The position numbers and the translations under genes are program-made. Of a stretch of DNA of 6,547 nt, positions 1 through 5,639 are shown one piece after another. Position 1 is the first letter of the stretch; every line of letters begins with the position of its first letter. The stretch is from CSP1-5 sp964348275 (GTDB taxonomy: Bacteria; Methylomirabilota; Methylomirabilia; Methylomirabilales; CSP1-5): positions 1-6,547 of the forward strand of contig CAYGBT010000099.1 of NCBI GenBank assembly GCA_964348275.1. The letters run 5' to 3'. The notes under the pieces are model-generated. The model did not search any database and was not told the origin of the DNA. It was given only the letters and a program-made list of their open reading frames with translations.

Positions 1-916
1 CTAACCGCCGTCCCACATTCTTCCCGGTGATCTCATCAAAGATCTTGGCGCCTTCTCGATCGAATTCCAGGCCGACTTCGAAGTCCGCCGTCTCCTGAGA
101 CGGCCGCGCGCGAGCCGAGGTGATCACATCGCCGGTCAGCAGAGTTTCCTTCTCGAGCAGAAAGGGGATCCGCTGGGTCACGCGTCCCTGCGGATCGAGA
201 ATCTTCTGATACAGAATCTCGCTCCCCTCCGGCACCTGTCCCTTGAGGGCTTCCTCCAGACTGTGCTGGTTATCGACCAGCTTGAATTCTAAGAGGGCCG
301 TCTTCCCGATGAGCGCGATGGCGCGTTCCGGATCCTTGATCCCCGGAAGCTGGACGATGATCCGCCGATCCCCCTCTCGCTGAATGAGCGGTTCCCGCAC
401 CCCGAACTCGTCCACGCGATTCCGGATCTTCTCGACGTTCTGCTCGACCGCCCGCTCATGAATTCCGGTGACCTCTCGTCCGCTCAGCGTGAGGAGGAGC
501 CCGGTCGTTCCCCGCTGAGCCCGTGCCATATCCGGGTAGCTCGCCAGGACGCGGTCCACGCGCTCCAGGGTCTTTTCCTCCTGCACCGCGACCACGATTT
601 GGTCCGTTCCCTGGCGCTCCAGCGTCTCTACCGCGATCTGGTCCCGGTCCAGGGCCCGCCGGATCTCCGCCACCCGCCGCTCCACGACGCTCTCCACCGC
701 CTTCTCGGCATCCACCTCCATGACGAGATGCATGCCGCCCTGAAGATCCAACCCTAAACTGATTGGCTCGGGCGGCGGGGCAAAGATGAGGGGGCGCACG
801 TACCTCCACCACCCTGGGACGGGGGAAAATCCCGGGATCGAGGGGAGGACGTAGACAAAGGAAAGGAGGGCAGCCACCAACACGAGGCTTGCCCTCCAGG
901 TAAGATGCCTTTTCAC
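1..916 (-). CDS. secD: Protein translocase subunit SecD, N-terminal part (runs off left edge)
   Basis: SecD pairs with SecF in the inner membrane and uses the proton motive force to pull secreted proteins out of the SecYEG channel. About 305 codons are present and the frame is still open at base 1. The start is GTG at 914-916, with AAGGA eight bases upstream. Residues about 10-27 form the first membrane helix. The family motif DLQGG is at residues 57-61. The periplasmic P1 domain follows, with RVDEFGVREP near residue 166, QLPG at 189-192 and the family-typical stretch ending TGKNVGRRL at the edge. SecD is usually 500-620 residues, so the rest of P1 and the later membrane helices lie outside the window. 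It sits 60 bases downstream of speD on the same strand with no visible terminator between them. Assignment is from recognised family motifs; no alignment was run. Confidence 0.95.
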   Translation of the reverse strand, partial: MKRHLTWRASLVLVAALLSFVYVLPSIPGFSPVPGWWRYVRPLIFAPPPEPISLGLDLQGGMHLVMEVDAEKAVESVVERRVAEIRRALDRDQIAVETLERQGTDQIVVAVQEEKTLERVDRVLASYPDMARAQRGTTGLLLTLSGREVTGIHERAVEQNVEKIRNRVDEFGVREPLIQREGDRRIIVQLPGIKDPERAIALIGKTALLEFKLVDNQHSLEEALKGQVPEGSEILYQKILDPQGRVTQRIPFLLEKETLLTGDVITSARARPSQETADFEVGLEFDREGAKIFDEITGKNVGRRL

Positions 917-976
917 CGGAAACGTCCTTCGAGAGAAACCAGTCCTGTCGATCCAGCGGTGCGGGTCCGGGAGGGC

Positions 977-1408
977 CTAGGGAACCGCTGGGACCTTCTC
1001 GCGAGAGCTCTGGGACCGTCGCGCGCTCTGCTCCACCTTGTGGGGCAGCGGGCCGGATCCAGGGATGATCCCCCGCTTGACCTCCATGATCGATGGATGG
1101 GGGCAGTGAAAACGGTCAGCGATGTGTTGGACCGCCCGCTCCGGGTCGATGGTCTCACCACAGGTGAAGATATCCACTGCCGCGTATCGATACTCGGGCC
1201 AGGTGTGGATCGAGAGGTGGGATTCGGCGATGACCACGACTCCACTCACCCCGAAGGGTTTGAACTCGTGGAAGGCCACATCGACCAGCGTGGCCTTACA
1301 GGCTTTGGCCGCTGAGACCAAGATTTCCCGGACAGCGTCAACCTTCTTGAGTAACTCCGGATCGCACCCGTACAGCTCCACCAAAAGGTGTCTACCCAGT
1401 GCCCTCAA
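977..1408 (-). CDS. speD: S-adenosylmethionine decarboxylase proenzyme (pyruvoyl-dependent)
   Basis: This enzyme makes decarboxylated S-adenosylmethionine, the aminopropyl donor for spermidine synthesis, in the cytoplasm. The 143-residue protein belongs to the short bacterial class typified by Thermotoga maritima. The self-cleavage site is intact: Glu62-Ser63 in AESHLSIHTWPE, where Ser63 becomes the pyruvoyl group. Ser55, His68 and Cys83 (FTCGE), needed for processing and catalysis in that class, are also present. The start is TTG at 1406-1408: AAGGGGG lies seven bases upstream, and this start gives the MRALGRHLL opening and the standard residue numbering. The last 25 or so residues (after GIIPGSG) are charged and poorly conserved. 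It is the first gene of a probable speD-secD transcript. No spermidine synthase gene is visible nearby. Confidence 0.96.
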   Translation of the reverse strand: MRALGRHLLVELYGCDPELLKKVDAVREILVSAAKACKATLVDVAFHEFKPFGVSGVVVIAESHLSIHTWPEYRYAAVDIFTCGETIDPERAVQHIADRFHCPHPSIMEVKRGIIPGSGPLPHKVEQSARRSQSSREKVPAVP

Positions 1409-1459
1409 TTAACTACCCCCTTTCTTTTGCGATTTCGTTTTCGATCTCACCTCCCACGA

Positions 1460-1492
1460 CACGCAAACATCACGCAAACATGACGCAAACAC
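1460..1492. repeat. Three tandem 11-bp direct repeats upstream of speD
   Basis: CACGCAAACAT occurs at 1460-1470 and exactly again at 1471-1481, followed by GACGCAAACAC at 1482-1492. The core ACGCAAACA is unchanged in all three. The 11-bp period is about one helical turn, so bound proteins would stack on one face of the DNA. The array lies 52-84 bases before the speD start, just downstream of the candidate speD promoter. It could be an operator or an element of the speD leader RNA. I do not recognise the motif. Confidence 0.75.
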
Positions 1493-1499
1493 CCCCCCG

Positions 1500-1527
1500 C
1501 TTATACAAGGTTCTGGCGAAAATGCAA
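1500..1527 (-). promoter_or_regulatory. Candidate sigma-70-type promoter for speD-secD
   Basis: Read on the minus strand, TTGCAT (plus 1522-1527) and TATAAG (plus 1500-1505) are separated by 16 bases. The -10 box matches TATAAT at five of six positions; the -35 box is weak. Transcription would begin near 1490-1494, at the edge of the direct-repeat array, giving a leader of about 85 bases. This is motif matching only. Confidence 0.4.
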
Positions 1528-1622
1528 GAAAAAAATGCACCGCTCCCTCGCCGCATGAGAGGGGCCACTCCGCGATCTGCGTGCGGCAAAGCCGTGATGT
1601 CGTCCGGTCGCTCCCCTGGGAC

Positions 1623-1639
1623 CTGTGGATCGGCCACAG
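1623..1639. promoter_or_regulatory. Short inverted repeat upstream of the sigma-54-type promoter
   Basis: CTGTGG and CCACAG form a perfect 6-bp inverted repeat around a 5-base spacer, ending about 27 bases before the -24 element. It could be an activator or repressor site, but it is short enough to arise by chance. Confidence 0.25.
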
Positions 1640-1664
1640 ATGGTCATTTCGCCGCTTGTCGTTG

Positions 1665-1681
1665 GAGGCACAGTTATTGCA
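1665..1681 (+). promoter_or_regulatory. Sigma-54-type (-24/-12) promoter of the pilin operon
   Basis: AGGCAC (1666-1671), five bases, then TTGCA (1677-1681) matches the RpoN consensus TGGCAC-N5-TTGCA at all but the first base. The invariant GG (1667-1668) and GC (1679-1680) have the required 10-base separation. Transcription should start near 1692, leaving a leader of about 105 bases before the first pilin. Sigma-54 with a PilR-type activator is an established way of driving pilin genes, which supports the call. Confidence 0.6.
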
Positions 1682-1798
1682 AACTCCCTCAGATTGGATA
1701 TGGGGGAAACAGTGCCCAAGACACTGAAAACACAAGACTGGTCCCGCGGAACATGCTCCGAGAGAGAGGCATTGCGGCGTCGGAAAAGGAGACAGTGG

Positions 1799-2290
1799 AT
1801 GGACCGAGGCCAGCGAACCCGAGAGGGAGGTTTCACCCTGCTCGAGGTCATCCTCGTGGTGATCCTCGTCGGGATCATCTCCGCCGTGGTTGTCCTTCGC
1901 TTTCCCACGATCCCCAAGGCAGGCGCAGCCGCGAGACAACTCGTTTCGGATATTCGGTATGCCAAAGAGCTGGCCATCCGGCTGCAGACGATGAGCGGGA
2001 TCTTCTTCATCGACAGCACCTCGTACCGCGTCTTCGAGAATAACGACACGAACGACCCAGCGGTCGATCCGGTGACGGGAGGAGATTTCGAGGTCACGAT
2101 GTCTGGTAGGTTCTCGGATGTGACGCTGACCAGCAGTTTTGGCGACACGCTGAAATTCGATGCGCTCGGCACGCCCTTGGACGGCTCTGATACTCCGCTC
2201 GCCGCGGCAGGCACCATTACTGTGACCGATCCCGCGAACACCCGAACCGTGACCGTCGAACCGAACACCGGAAAGGTGACGGAGTCATGA
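1799..2290 (+). CDS. Prepilin-like protein, FimT/GspH (MshC-like) minor pilin
   Basis: The 163-residue protein is a minor pilin or pseudopilin, made as a prepilin in the inner membrane, cleaved and N-methylated by the PilD-type peptidase, and built into a pilus or pseudopilus. The leader is MDRGQRTREGG; cleavage after Gly11 exposes FTLLE, with the conserved Glu5 of the mature protein at Glu16. A hydrophobic helix follows to about residue 33, then a soluble domain whose opening, AARQLVSDIRYAKELAIRLQ, is typical of GspH/FimT proteins. The ATG at 1799 is chosen because AAGGAG lies seven bases upstream and the leader length is then normal. It overlaps the next gene by four bases (ATGA), so the two are translationally coupled. 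First in the operon, it occupies the position of mshC in MSHA loci. Family assignment is firm; the exact subtype is inferred. Confidence 0.88.
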   Translation: MDRGQRTREGGFTLLEVILVVILVGIISAVVVLRFPTIPKAGAAARQLVSDIRYAKELAIRLQTMSGIFFIDSTSYRVFENNDTNDPAVDPVTGGDFEVTMSGRFSDVTLTSSFGDTLKFDALGTPLDGSDTPLAAAGTITVTDPANTRTVTVEPNTGKVTES

Positions 2291-2790
2291 GGATTCCACG
2301 ACTGATTCGAAATCAGCGGGGCGTCACCCTGATCGATCTCATCCTGGTCATTATCATCGTCTCGCTCGCGGTACCCCCCATGATGGCGCTCCTCATGGAG
2401 GGGACGCGGCTGAGCACCTTCGGGGTTACCGTCACCCGCGCCAATGGCATGGCCTCGACCTTGTTCGAAGAGGTCCGGTCGAAACGATGGGATGAAAATA
2501 CGGATGGAACGGCAAGCGCGACCCTCGGGCCCGACGGAGAGAGCCGCGCCGCCTTCGACGACGTGGATGACTTCGATGGGCTGGACGAGTCCCCACCCAA
2601 GGACTCGCTTGGGAGCGACCTGGCGGCCTCCGCTGGCTTTCGGCAGCAGGTCTCGGTGTGCTATGTGGACCCGAACGTCGATCTCGACACCTGTCAGGGA
2701 GGGACCTCGAACTATAAGAAGATCACCGTGACGGCCACCGATCCCGAAGGGCGAGCCACCCAACTGGTGACGGTGATCTCGAGGTACTAG
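2287..2790 (+). CDS. Prepilin-like protein, PilV/MshD-like minor pilin
   Basis: This 167-residue protein has the leader MRIPRLIRNQRG, with cleavage after Gly12 and mature start VTLID, followed by a hydrophobic helix to about residue 35. Position 5 of the mature protein is Asp17 instead of the usual Glu. The early soluble part (ASTLFEEVRSKRWDEN, residues 56-71) and the acidic FDDVDDFDGLDE at 90-101 resemble MshD/PilV-type minor pilins. Cys125 and Cys136 bracket a short loop and could form a disulphide in the periplasm. The ATG overlaps the preceding stop as ATGA, so translation is probably coupled. Eight bases separate its stop from the next start. It is likely a subunit of the priming or tip complex; this is inferred from family and gene order. 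Confidence 0.85.
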   Translation: MRIPRLIRNQRGVTLIDLILVIIIVSLAVPPMMALLMEGTRLSTFGVTVTRANGMASTLFEEVRSKRWDENTDGTASATLGPDGESRAAFDDVDDFDGLDESPPKDSLGSDLAASAGFRQQVSVCYVDPNVDLDTCQGGTSNYKKITVTATDPEGRATQLVTVISRY

Positions 2791-2798
2791 GGGGAAAG

Positions 2799-3335
2799 AT
2801 GTCTCGAGCGCGATTGGCATTCGTCAGAGGAAAAGAGGGATTCTCGCTCATTGAGGTGATTCTGGTGATGGTCCTGGTTGGGATCCTGGCGGCGATCCTC
2901 ATCCCGCCTCTCAACCTGGGGGTGCAGGGCTACTCTTCCATCGAGACCCGGGGTCATCTCGCTGCTCAAGCCCGGGAGGCCGCCACCCGGATGGTACGGG
3001 AGCTGCGCAATATCCAAAAGGAGGGGGACAATACCCCCAACATCACGAGCGCCGATGCGAGCAGTATCACCTTCGTGGATGTTTCGGACAACACCATCAC
3101 CTTTGCTCTGTCCGGCCCCGCGGTGAACCGGAACGCGGACACGCTGGTCGACAACGTCTCCAGCCTGCAGTTTCGATATTTCGACGGCAGCAACACTGAG
3201 CTGACGAGTCTGCCGCTCAGCGGCGCAGATCGCGACAGCGTGCGGAGAATCCTCGTAGTGCTCATGCTTGCGGAGGGCAGCGAGATAATCTCGCTGACCG
3301 ACCAGGCCTACCTCCAAGGGCTCACGGGATATTGA
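2799..3335 (+). CDS. Prepilin-like protein, PilW/GspJ (MshO-like) minor pilin
   Basis: This 178-residue protein opens with MSRARLAFVRGKEG. Cleavage after Gly14 gives FSLIE with the standard Glu5 (Glu19), then a hydrophobic helix ending in AAILIPPL. The segment AREAATRMVRELRNIQ and the later DNVSSLQFRYFDG are typical of PilW/GspJ-type minor pilins, in which a long beta-rich domain follows the helix. The ATG at 2799 has a GGGGGAAAG stretch just upstream. Only one base lies between its stop (3333-3335) and the next ATG. By position it corresponds to mshO. It would act in the minor-pilin complex with the products on either side. Confidence 0.87.
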   Translation: MSRARLAFVRGKEGFSLIEVILVMVLVGILAAILIPPLNLGVQGYSSIETRGHLAAQAREAATRMVRELRNIQKEGDNTPNITSADASSITFVDVSDNTITFALSGPAVNRNADTLVDNVSSLQFRYFDGSNTELTSLPLSGADRDSVRRILVVLMLAEGSEIISLTDQAYLQGLTGY

Positions 3336-3336
3336 G

Positions 3337-5112
3337 ATGACCCTGCCGCATTTCGCCAATGAAAAAGGGGTCGCCCTCATCGCAGCAGTGACGACCCTGT
3401 TGGTCCTCTCCCTCGTGGGGACAGTCGTGGTTTCCATGGTGGGGACAAAAAGTTACTCTACCCTCCACCAGGCGCAATCGGTCCAGGCCTTGTCCCTCGC
3501 CGAGGCCGGAGCCAACCGGGCCCTCGCCTATCTCTCGAAGGAGGGCGGTGCCTGCACGGACATCACGGGGGCACCGCAGCTTACTGATGTCGCCCTGGGC
3601 CCGGGGACCTTCGCCGTGACCGCGACCCGATACAATCCCGCGTCCACCACCCTCTCCGCCGCGATCCTGGACACCGACACCACGATTCCGGTCGCCAGCA
3701 CCGCAGGCTATGCCCCCCATGGGCGGATCACCATTGACTCGGAGCAGATCGATTACACCGCCATAACGGGAACCAGCTTTAGCGGGGTCCGCAGGGGCGC
3801 GAACGAGACCACGGCGGCCTCCCACAGCAGTGGCACCCCGGTCAATCAAGATCAATGCACCATCACTTCCACCGGAACCATTTCCGCTGCCTTCGGGGAT
3901 GCCCGGCGGGTGTCGGAGGTGATCGTCACCGGAGGTCCAGATACTGACCCAGTAACGGTGGTCACAAACGTTCCGGTCGGCTTTTTTGCGAACACGCAGC
4001 ACCTCACGCATTATGATGGGACGTATGCCTATCTGTTCTACGAGAAAAATGACACCAACATCTATTGGAAGTATAGTTCTGATAATGTTACGTGGAGTGC
4101 CGAACAAACCCTTTCTCCTTCAGAAAGAGACGCGGGAATAGGCTGGGATATTTGGTGGGAAAACGATACCACTGGTGTACTCGTTGTTGGACACGCTATT
4201 GATACTGGGGATTCATTTGAGATGACTTTTCACAAAATATCTATAGGTGCTGGACCAAGTATAACCTTAAGCGGCGCCGAAACTACCAAGCTTACGAAAG
4301 ATTTCGCCCGCACGAAGAGCATTGCTCTTACTATGGCAGGAAATCGTGTTTTTGCGATGACAATTGGCGACGATCTCTTGGTTTTAAAGCGCGATACCGA
4401 CGGTTTTCCTAATGGGACGGGTACATATACGGAATTACAGTTTCCATTCTCTAAATCTAACACTGATCTTTACACAATTATTCCTTATAGCACCGCGAAA
4501 ATTTTTGCGGTATTCGCCGAGAATGCAGGGGGAACACACAATGATGGGGAGCGATCAGTCACGTGGGATGGCACAACAGTCGGTGACATGATCACGATAT
4601 TCAGTGACAGTCCAAGCATTGAGAGTGACAGAGGAGTCGCGGGGGTACGGATCAGTGATACTGATTTTCGAGTCGTGATTGCCAGTGATGGTTCCACCGC
4701 CGGAAAACTCACCGACTGGCAATGGAATGATTCCAGTTGGACCAGCACTGTCATCGATGCCACCAACACGACGTACAGACAGCCGGCGATGATGCGCGAC
4801 ACGGTCAACGGGGATCTTTACGTCTTTGCCCAGGCGAGTGGGGAAGCCAACACCCCGATTTACCAGTATAAAAATACGGGCGCCAGTTCCTGGGGAACGC
4901 GCGTTGCAGCCGACGATGCTGAAAGTACGGCACGCAGTATCCCCGTGACCCAACATAGCGAGCCGCCGCCCGCCTCGTCCCGCACCATACCGTGCAAAGC
5001 TGTCTGGGCGTATCGGGTGGCAAACGGAACTAATTTTGATCTGAAGGTGGGGACGCTGTCGCTTGATCCCTCATGTGGCCTGTCCATCGTGGGTTGGCGG
5101 GAAGTGTACTAG
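3337..5112 (+). CDS. Large PilX/MshP-like prepilin with propeller-like C-terminal domain (copy 1)
   Basis: The 591-residue protein starts with leader MTLPHFANEKG; cleavage after Gly11 gives VALIA and a long hydrophobic helix. No Glu5 is present, as is usual for PilX/GspK-type tip subunits. SLAEAGANRAL (53-63) is a PilX hallmark. Residues about 103-168 form a compact module with IPVASTAGY, GRITIDSEQIDYT and TSFSGVRRGAN. The remaining 400 or so residues are beta-rich, aromatic and rich in Ser/Thr/Asn/Asp. SSDNVTW at 247-253 resembles the Asp-box of sialidase-type beta-propellers. The C-terminus ends in GWREVY. MshP/PilX proteins are normally 150-250 residues, so this is a strong enlargement. 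From about 3960 to 4700 GC content falls sharply (about 33-47% in 60-base lines, against about 72% near 3550), suggesting acquired DNA. The likely role is a pilus-tip subunit displaying an adhesive or ligand-binding domain; the ligand is unknown. Confidence 0.85.
   Translation: MTLPHFANEKGVALIAAVTTLLVLSLVGTVVVSMVGTKSYSTLHQAQSVQALSLAEAGANRALAYLSKEGGACTDITGAPQLTDVALGPGTFAVTATRYNPASTTLSAAILDTDTTIPVASTAGYAPHGRITIDSEQIDYTAITGTSFSGVRRGANETTAASHSSGTPVNQDQCTITSTGTISAAFGDARRVSEVIVTGGPDTDPVTVVTNVPVGFFANTQHLTHYDGTYAYLFYEKNDTNIYWKYSSDNVTWSAEQTLSPSERDAGIGWDIWWENDTTGVLVVGHAIDTGDSFEMTFHKISIGAGPSITLSGAETTKLTKDFARTKSIALTMAGNRVFAMTIGDDLLVLKRDTDGFPNGTGTYTELQFPFSKSNTDLYTIIPYSTAKIFAVFAENAGGTHNDGERSVTWDGTTVGDMITIFSDSPSIESDRGVAGVRISDTDFRVVIASDGSTAGKLTDWQWNDSSWTSTVIDATNTTYRQPAMMRDTVNGDLYVFAQASGEANTPIYQYKNTGASSWGTRVAADDAESTARSIPVTQHSEPPPASSRTIPCKAVWAYRVANGTNFDLKVGTLSLDPSCGLSIVGWREVY
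3356..3480 (+). repeat. 125-bp N-terminal repeat, copy 1 (pairs with 5659-5783)
   Basis: This stretch matches 5659-5783 at 123 of 125 positions without gaps. The differences are at 3403/5706 (G to A, Val to Ile) and 3460/5763 (A to G, Thr to Ala). It encodes the end of the leader (NEKG) and the N-terminal pilin helix. Identity falls abruptly on both sides. Confidence 0.95.
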
Positions 5113-5146
5113 GCCGTTGACCGTCCGCCGGAGTCCGACGACCGCC

Positions 5147-5250
5147 TGTAGAATGCAGAATTGAGAATGTAGAATTAAGAGTTGCTGTAATTCAACTCCC
5201 AACTCTCCGCAACAATCGGCACCAAACCCTCAACTCTCGACTCTTAACTC
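5147..5250. repeat. Patch of short direct and inverted repeats
   Basis: TGTAGAAT occurs at 5147-5154 and 5168-5175, within a run of AGAATT/GAGAAT words. TTAAGAGT (5175-5182) is matched in inverse orientation by ACTCTTAA (5240-5247), and GAGTTG (5179-5184) by CAACTC (5193-5198). The local composition is much more AT-rich than the genes around it. It looks like a dispersed intergenic repeat or the remnant of a small palindromic element, but only one example is in view. Confidence 0.5.
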
Positions 5251-5355
5251 TCAGCAGCAGTTAACAATCATCACTCCGCTCTCAACACTCACCACTTGTC
5301 CCCCTTCTGATTCCCTCTCGCCGTCCGTGTGACCCTCGTTGAATGAGCTGCGCCT

Positions 5356-5450
5356 GCCGCCCGTGGCGGCCGGTCACCTCTGAATCCGGAAAGAGGTCGG
5401 AGCCTCCCTGCCAGGCCCCTGGCAGGTTTACCTGACCGATTTTCGGTCAG
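5356..5450. other. Four consecutive perfect hairpins
   Basis: Four perfect stems follow each other: GCCGCC/GGCGGC with a 3-base loop (5356-5370); ACCTCT/AGAGGT with a 10-base loop (5376-5397); CCTGCCAGG/CCTGGCAGG with a 2-base loop (5407-5426); and CTGACCGA/TCGGTCAG with a 3-base loop (5432-5450). None is followed by a T-run. They lie upstream of the candidate promoter of the second PilX-like gene, so in RNA they would belong to the trailer of the upstream operon; in DNA they could be binding sites. The function is unknown. Confidence 0.65.
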
Positions 5451-5577
5451 AACAGAGCAGTTCGCGTATGAGGGGTGGCCTGGGGCAGAGGGAGTTCCGG
5501 CGCTCTATCTTGTTAAAAACATAGGTGCAGATGGCCGGCTCCTCAGGGGGCGGAAATGGCGGGGCGACATTGACCCC

Positions 5578-5594
5578 TTGGTACGGACGTTGCA
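5578..5594 (+). promoter_or_regulatory. Sigma-54-type (-24/-12) promoter of the second PilX-like gene
   Basis: TTGGTACG (5578-5585), four bases, then TTGCA (5590-5594) fits the RpoN consensus TTGGCACG-N4-TTGCA with one mismatch. GG (5580-5581) and GC (5592-5593) are separated by exactly 10 bases. Transcription would begin near 5605, about 35 bases before the start codon at 5640. It shares architecture with the element at 1665-1681, which raises confidence in both. Confidence 0.6.
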
Positions 5595-5639
5595 CCTTTG
5601 GTGAGAAGCGTTGATGCGAATGCTGACGAGGGCCATACG

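Larger units (their letters stand above)
1409..1798. other. Divergent intergenic region between speD and the pilin operon
   Basis: This 390-base gap separates the leftward speD-secD unit from the rightward pilin operon. It holds the speD ribosome-binding site (plus strand 1416-1422), three 11-bp direct repeats, a candidate leftward promoter, a short inverted repeat, a sigma-54-type promoter and the operon's ribosome-binding site (AAGGAG, 1786-1791). Open frames crossing it show no protein features. The 58 residues that could extend the first pilin frame upstream to 1625 would put a long polar tail before the leader peptide and are not credible. Confidence 0.75.
5113..5639. other. Intergenic region between the two PilX-like genes
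   Basis: No credible gene lies in this 527-base stretch. From left to right it holds a patch of short AT-richer direct and inverted repeats (5147-5250), a pyrimidine-rich stretch to about 5310, four consecutive hairpins (5356-5450), about 120 bases without recognised features, and a sigma-54-type promoter (5578-5594). No classical stem plus T-run terminator follows the stop at 5112. Confidence 0.7.

Noticed and set aside
456..812. 118-codon minus-strand frame inside secD
   Set aside because: It is a shifted frame of the secD coding strand, rich in Gly/Arg/Pro, while the secD frame carries DLQGG and other family motifs without interruption.
1460..1492. CRISPR array
   Set aside because: The repeats are only 11 bp, directly abutting, with no spacers.
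1625..1798. Upstream extension of the first pilin gene to an ATG at 1625
   Set aside because: It would add 58 residues before the leader and overlap the sigma-54-type promoter; the ATG at 1799 has a good ribosome-binding site and gives a normal 11-residue leader.
1501..2820. 439-codon open frame on the minus strand, the longest unsupported frame in the window
   Set aside because: It lies opposite three well-supported prepilin genes, has no recognisable domain or plausible ribosome-binding site, and is explained by high-GC antisense codon structure.
3322..4107. 261-codon minus-strand frame opposite the first PilX-like gene
   Set aside because: Low-complexity Gly/Arg-rich translation with no domain; a similar antisense frame opposite the second copy (5505-5819) is simply caused by the duplicated DNA.
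5376..5450. Cyclic-di-GMP (GEMM-type) riboswitch before the second PilX-like gene
   Set aside because: The hairpins and a GGAAAGAGG segment drew attention, but the conserved core sequences of GEMM-I are absent and the region lies upstream of the likely transcription start.
5407..5450. Rho-independent terminator of the first operon
   Set aside because: The two stems are strong but neither is followed by a T-run, and they lie about 300 bases after the stop codon.
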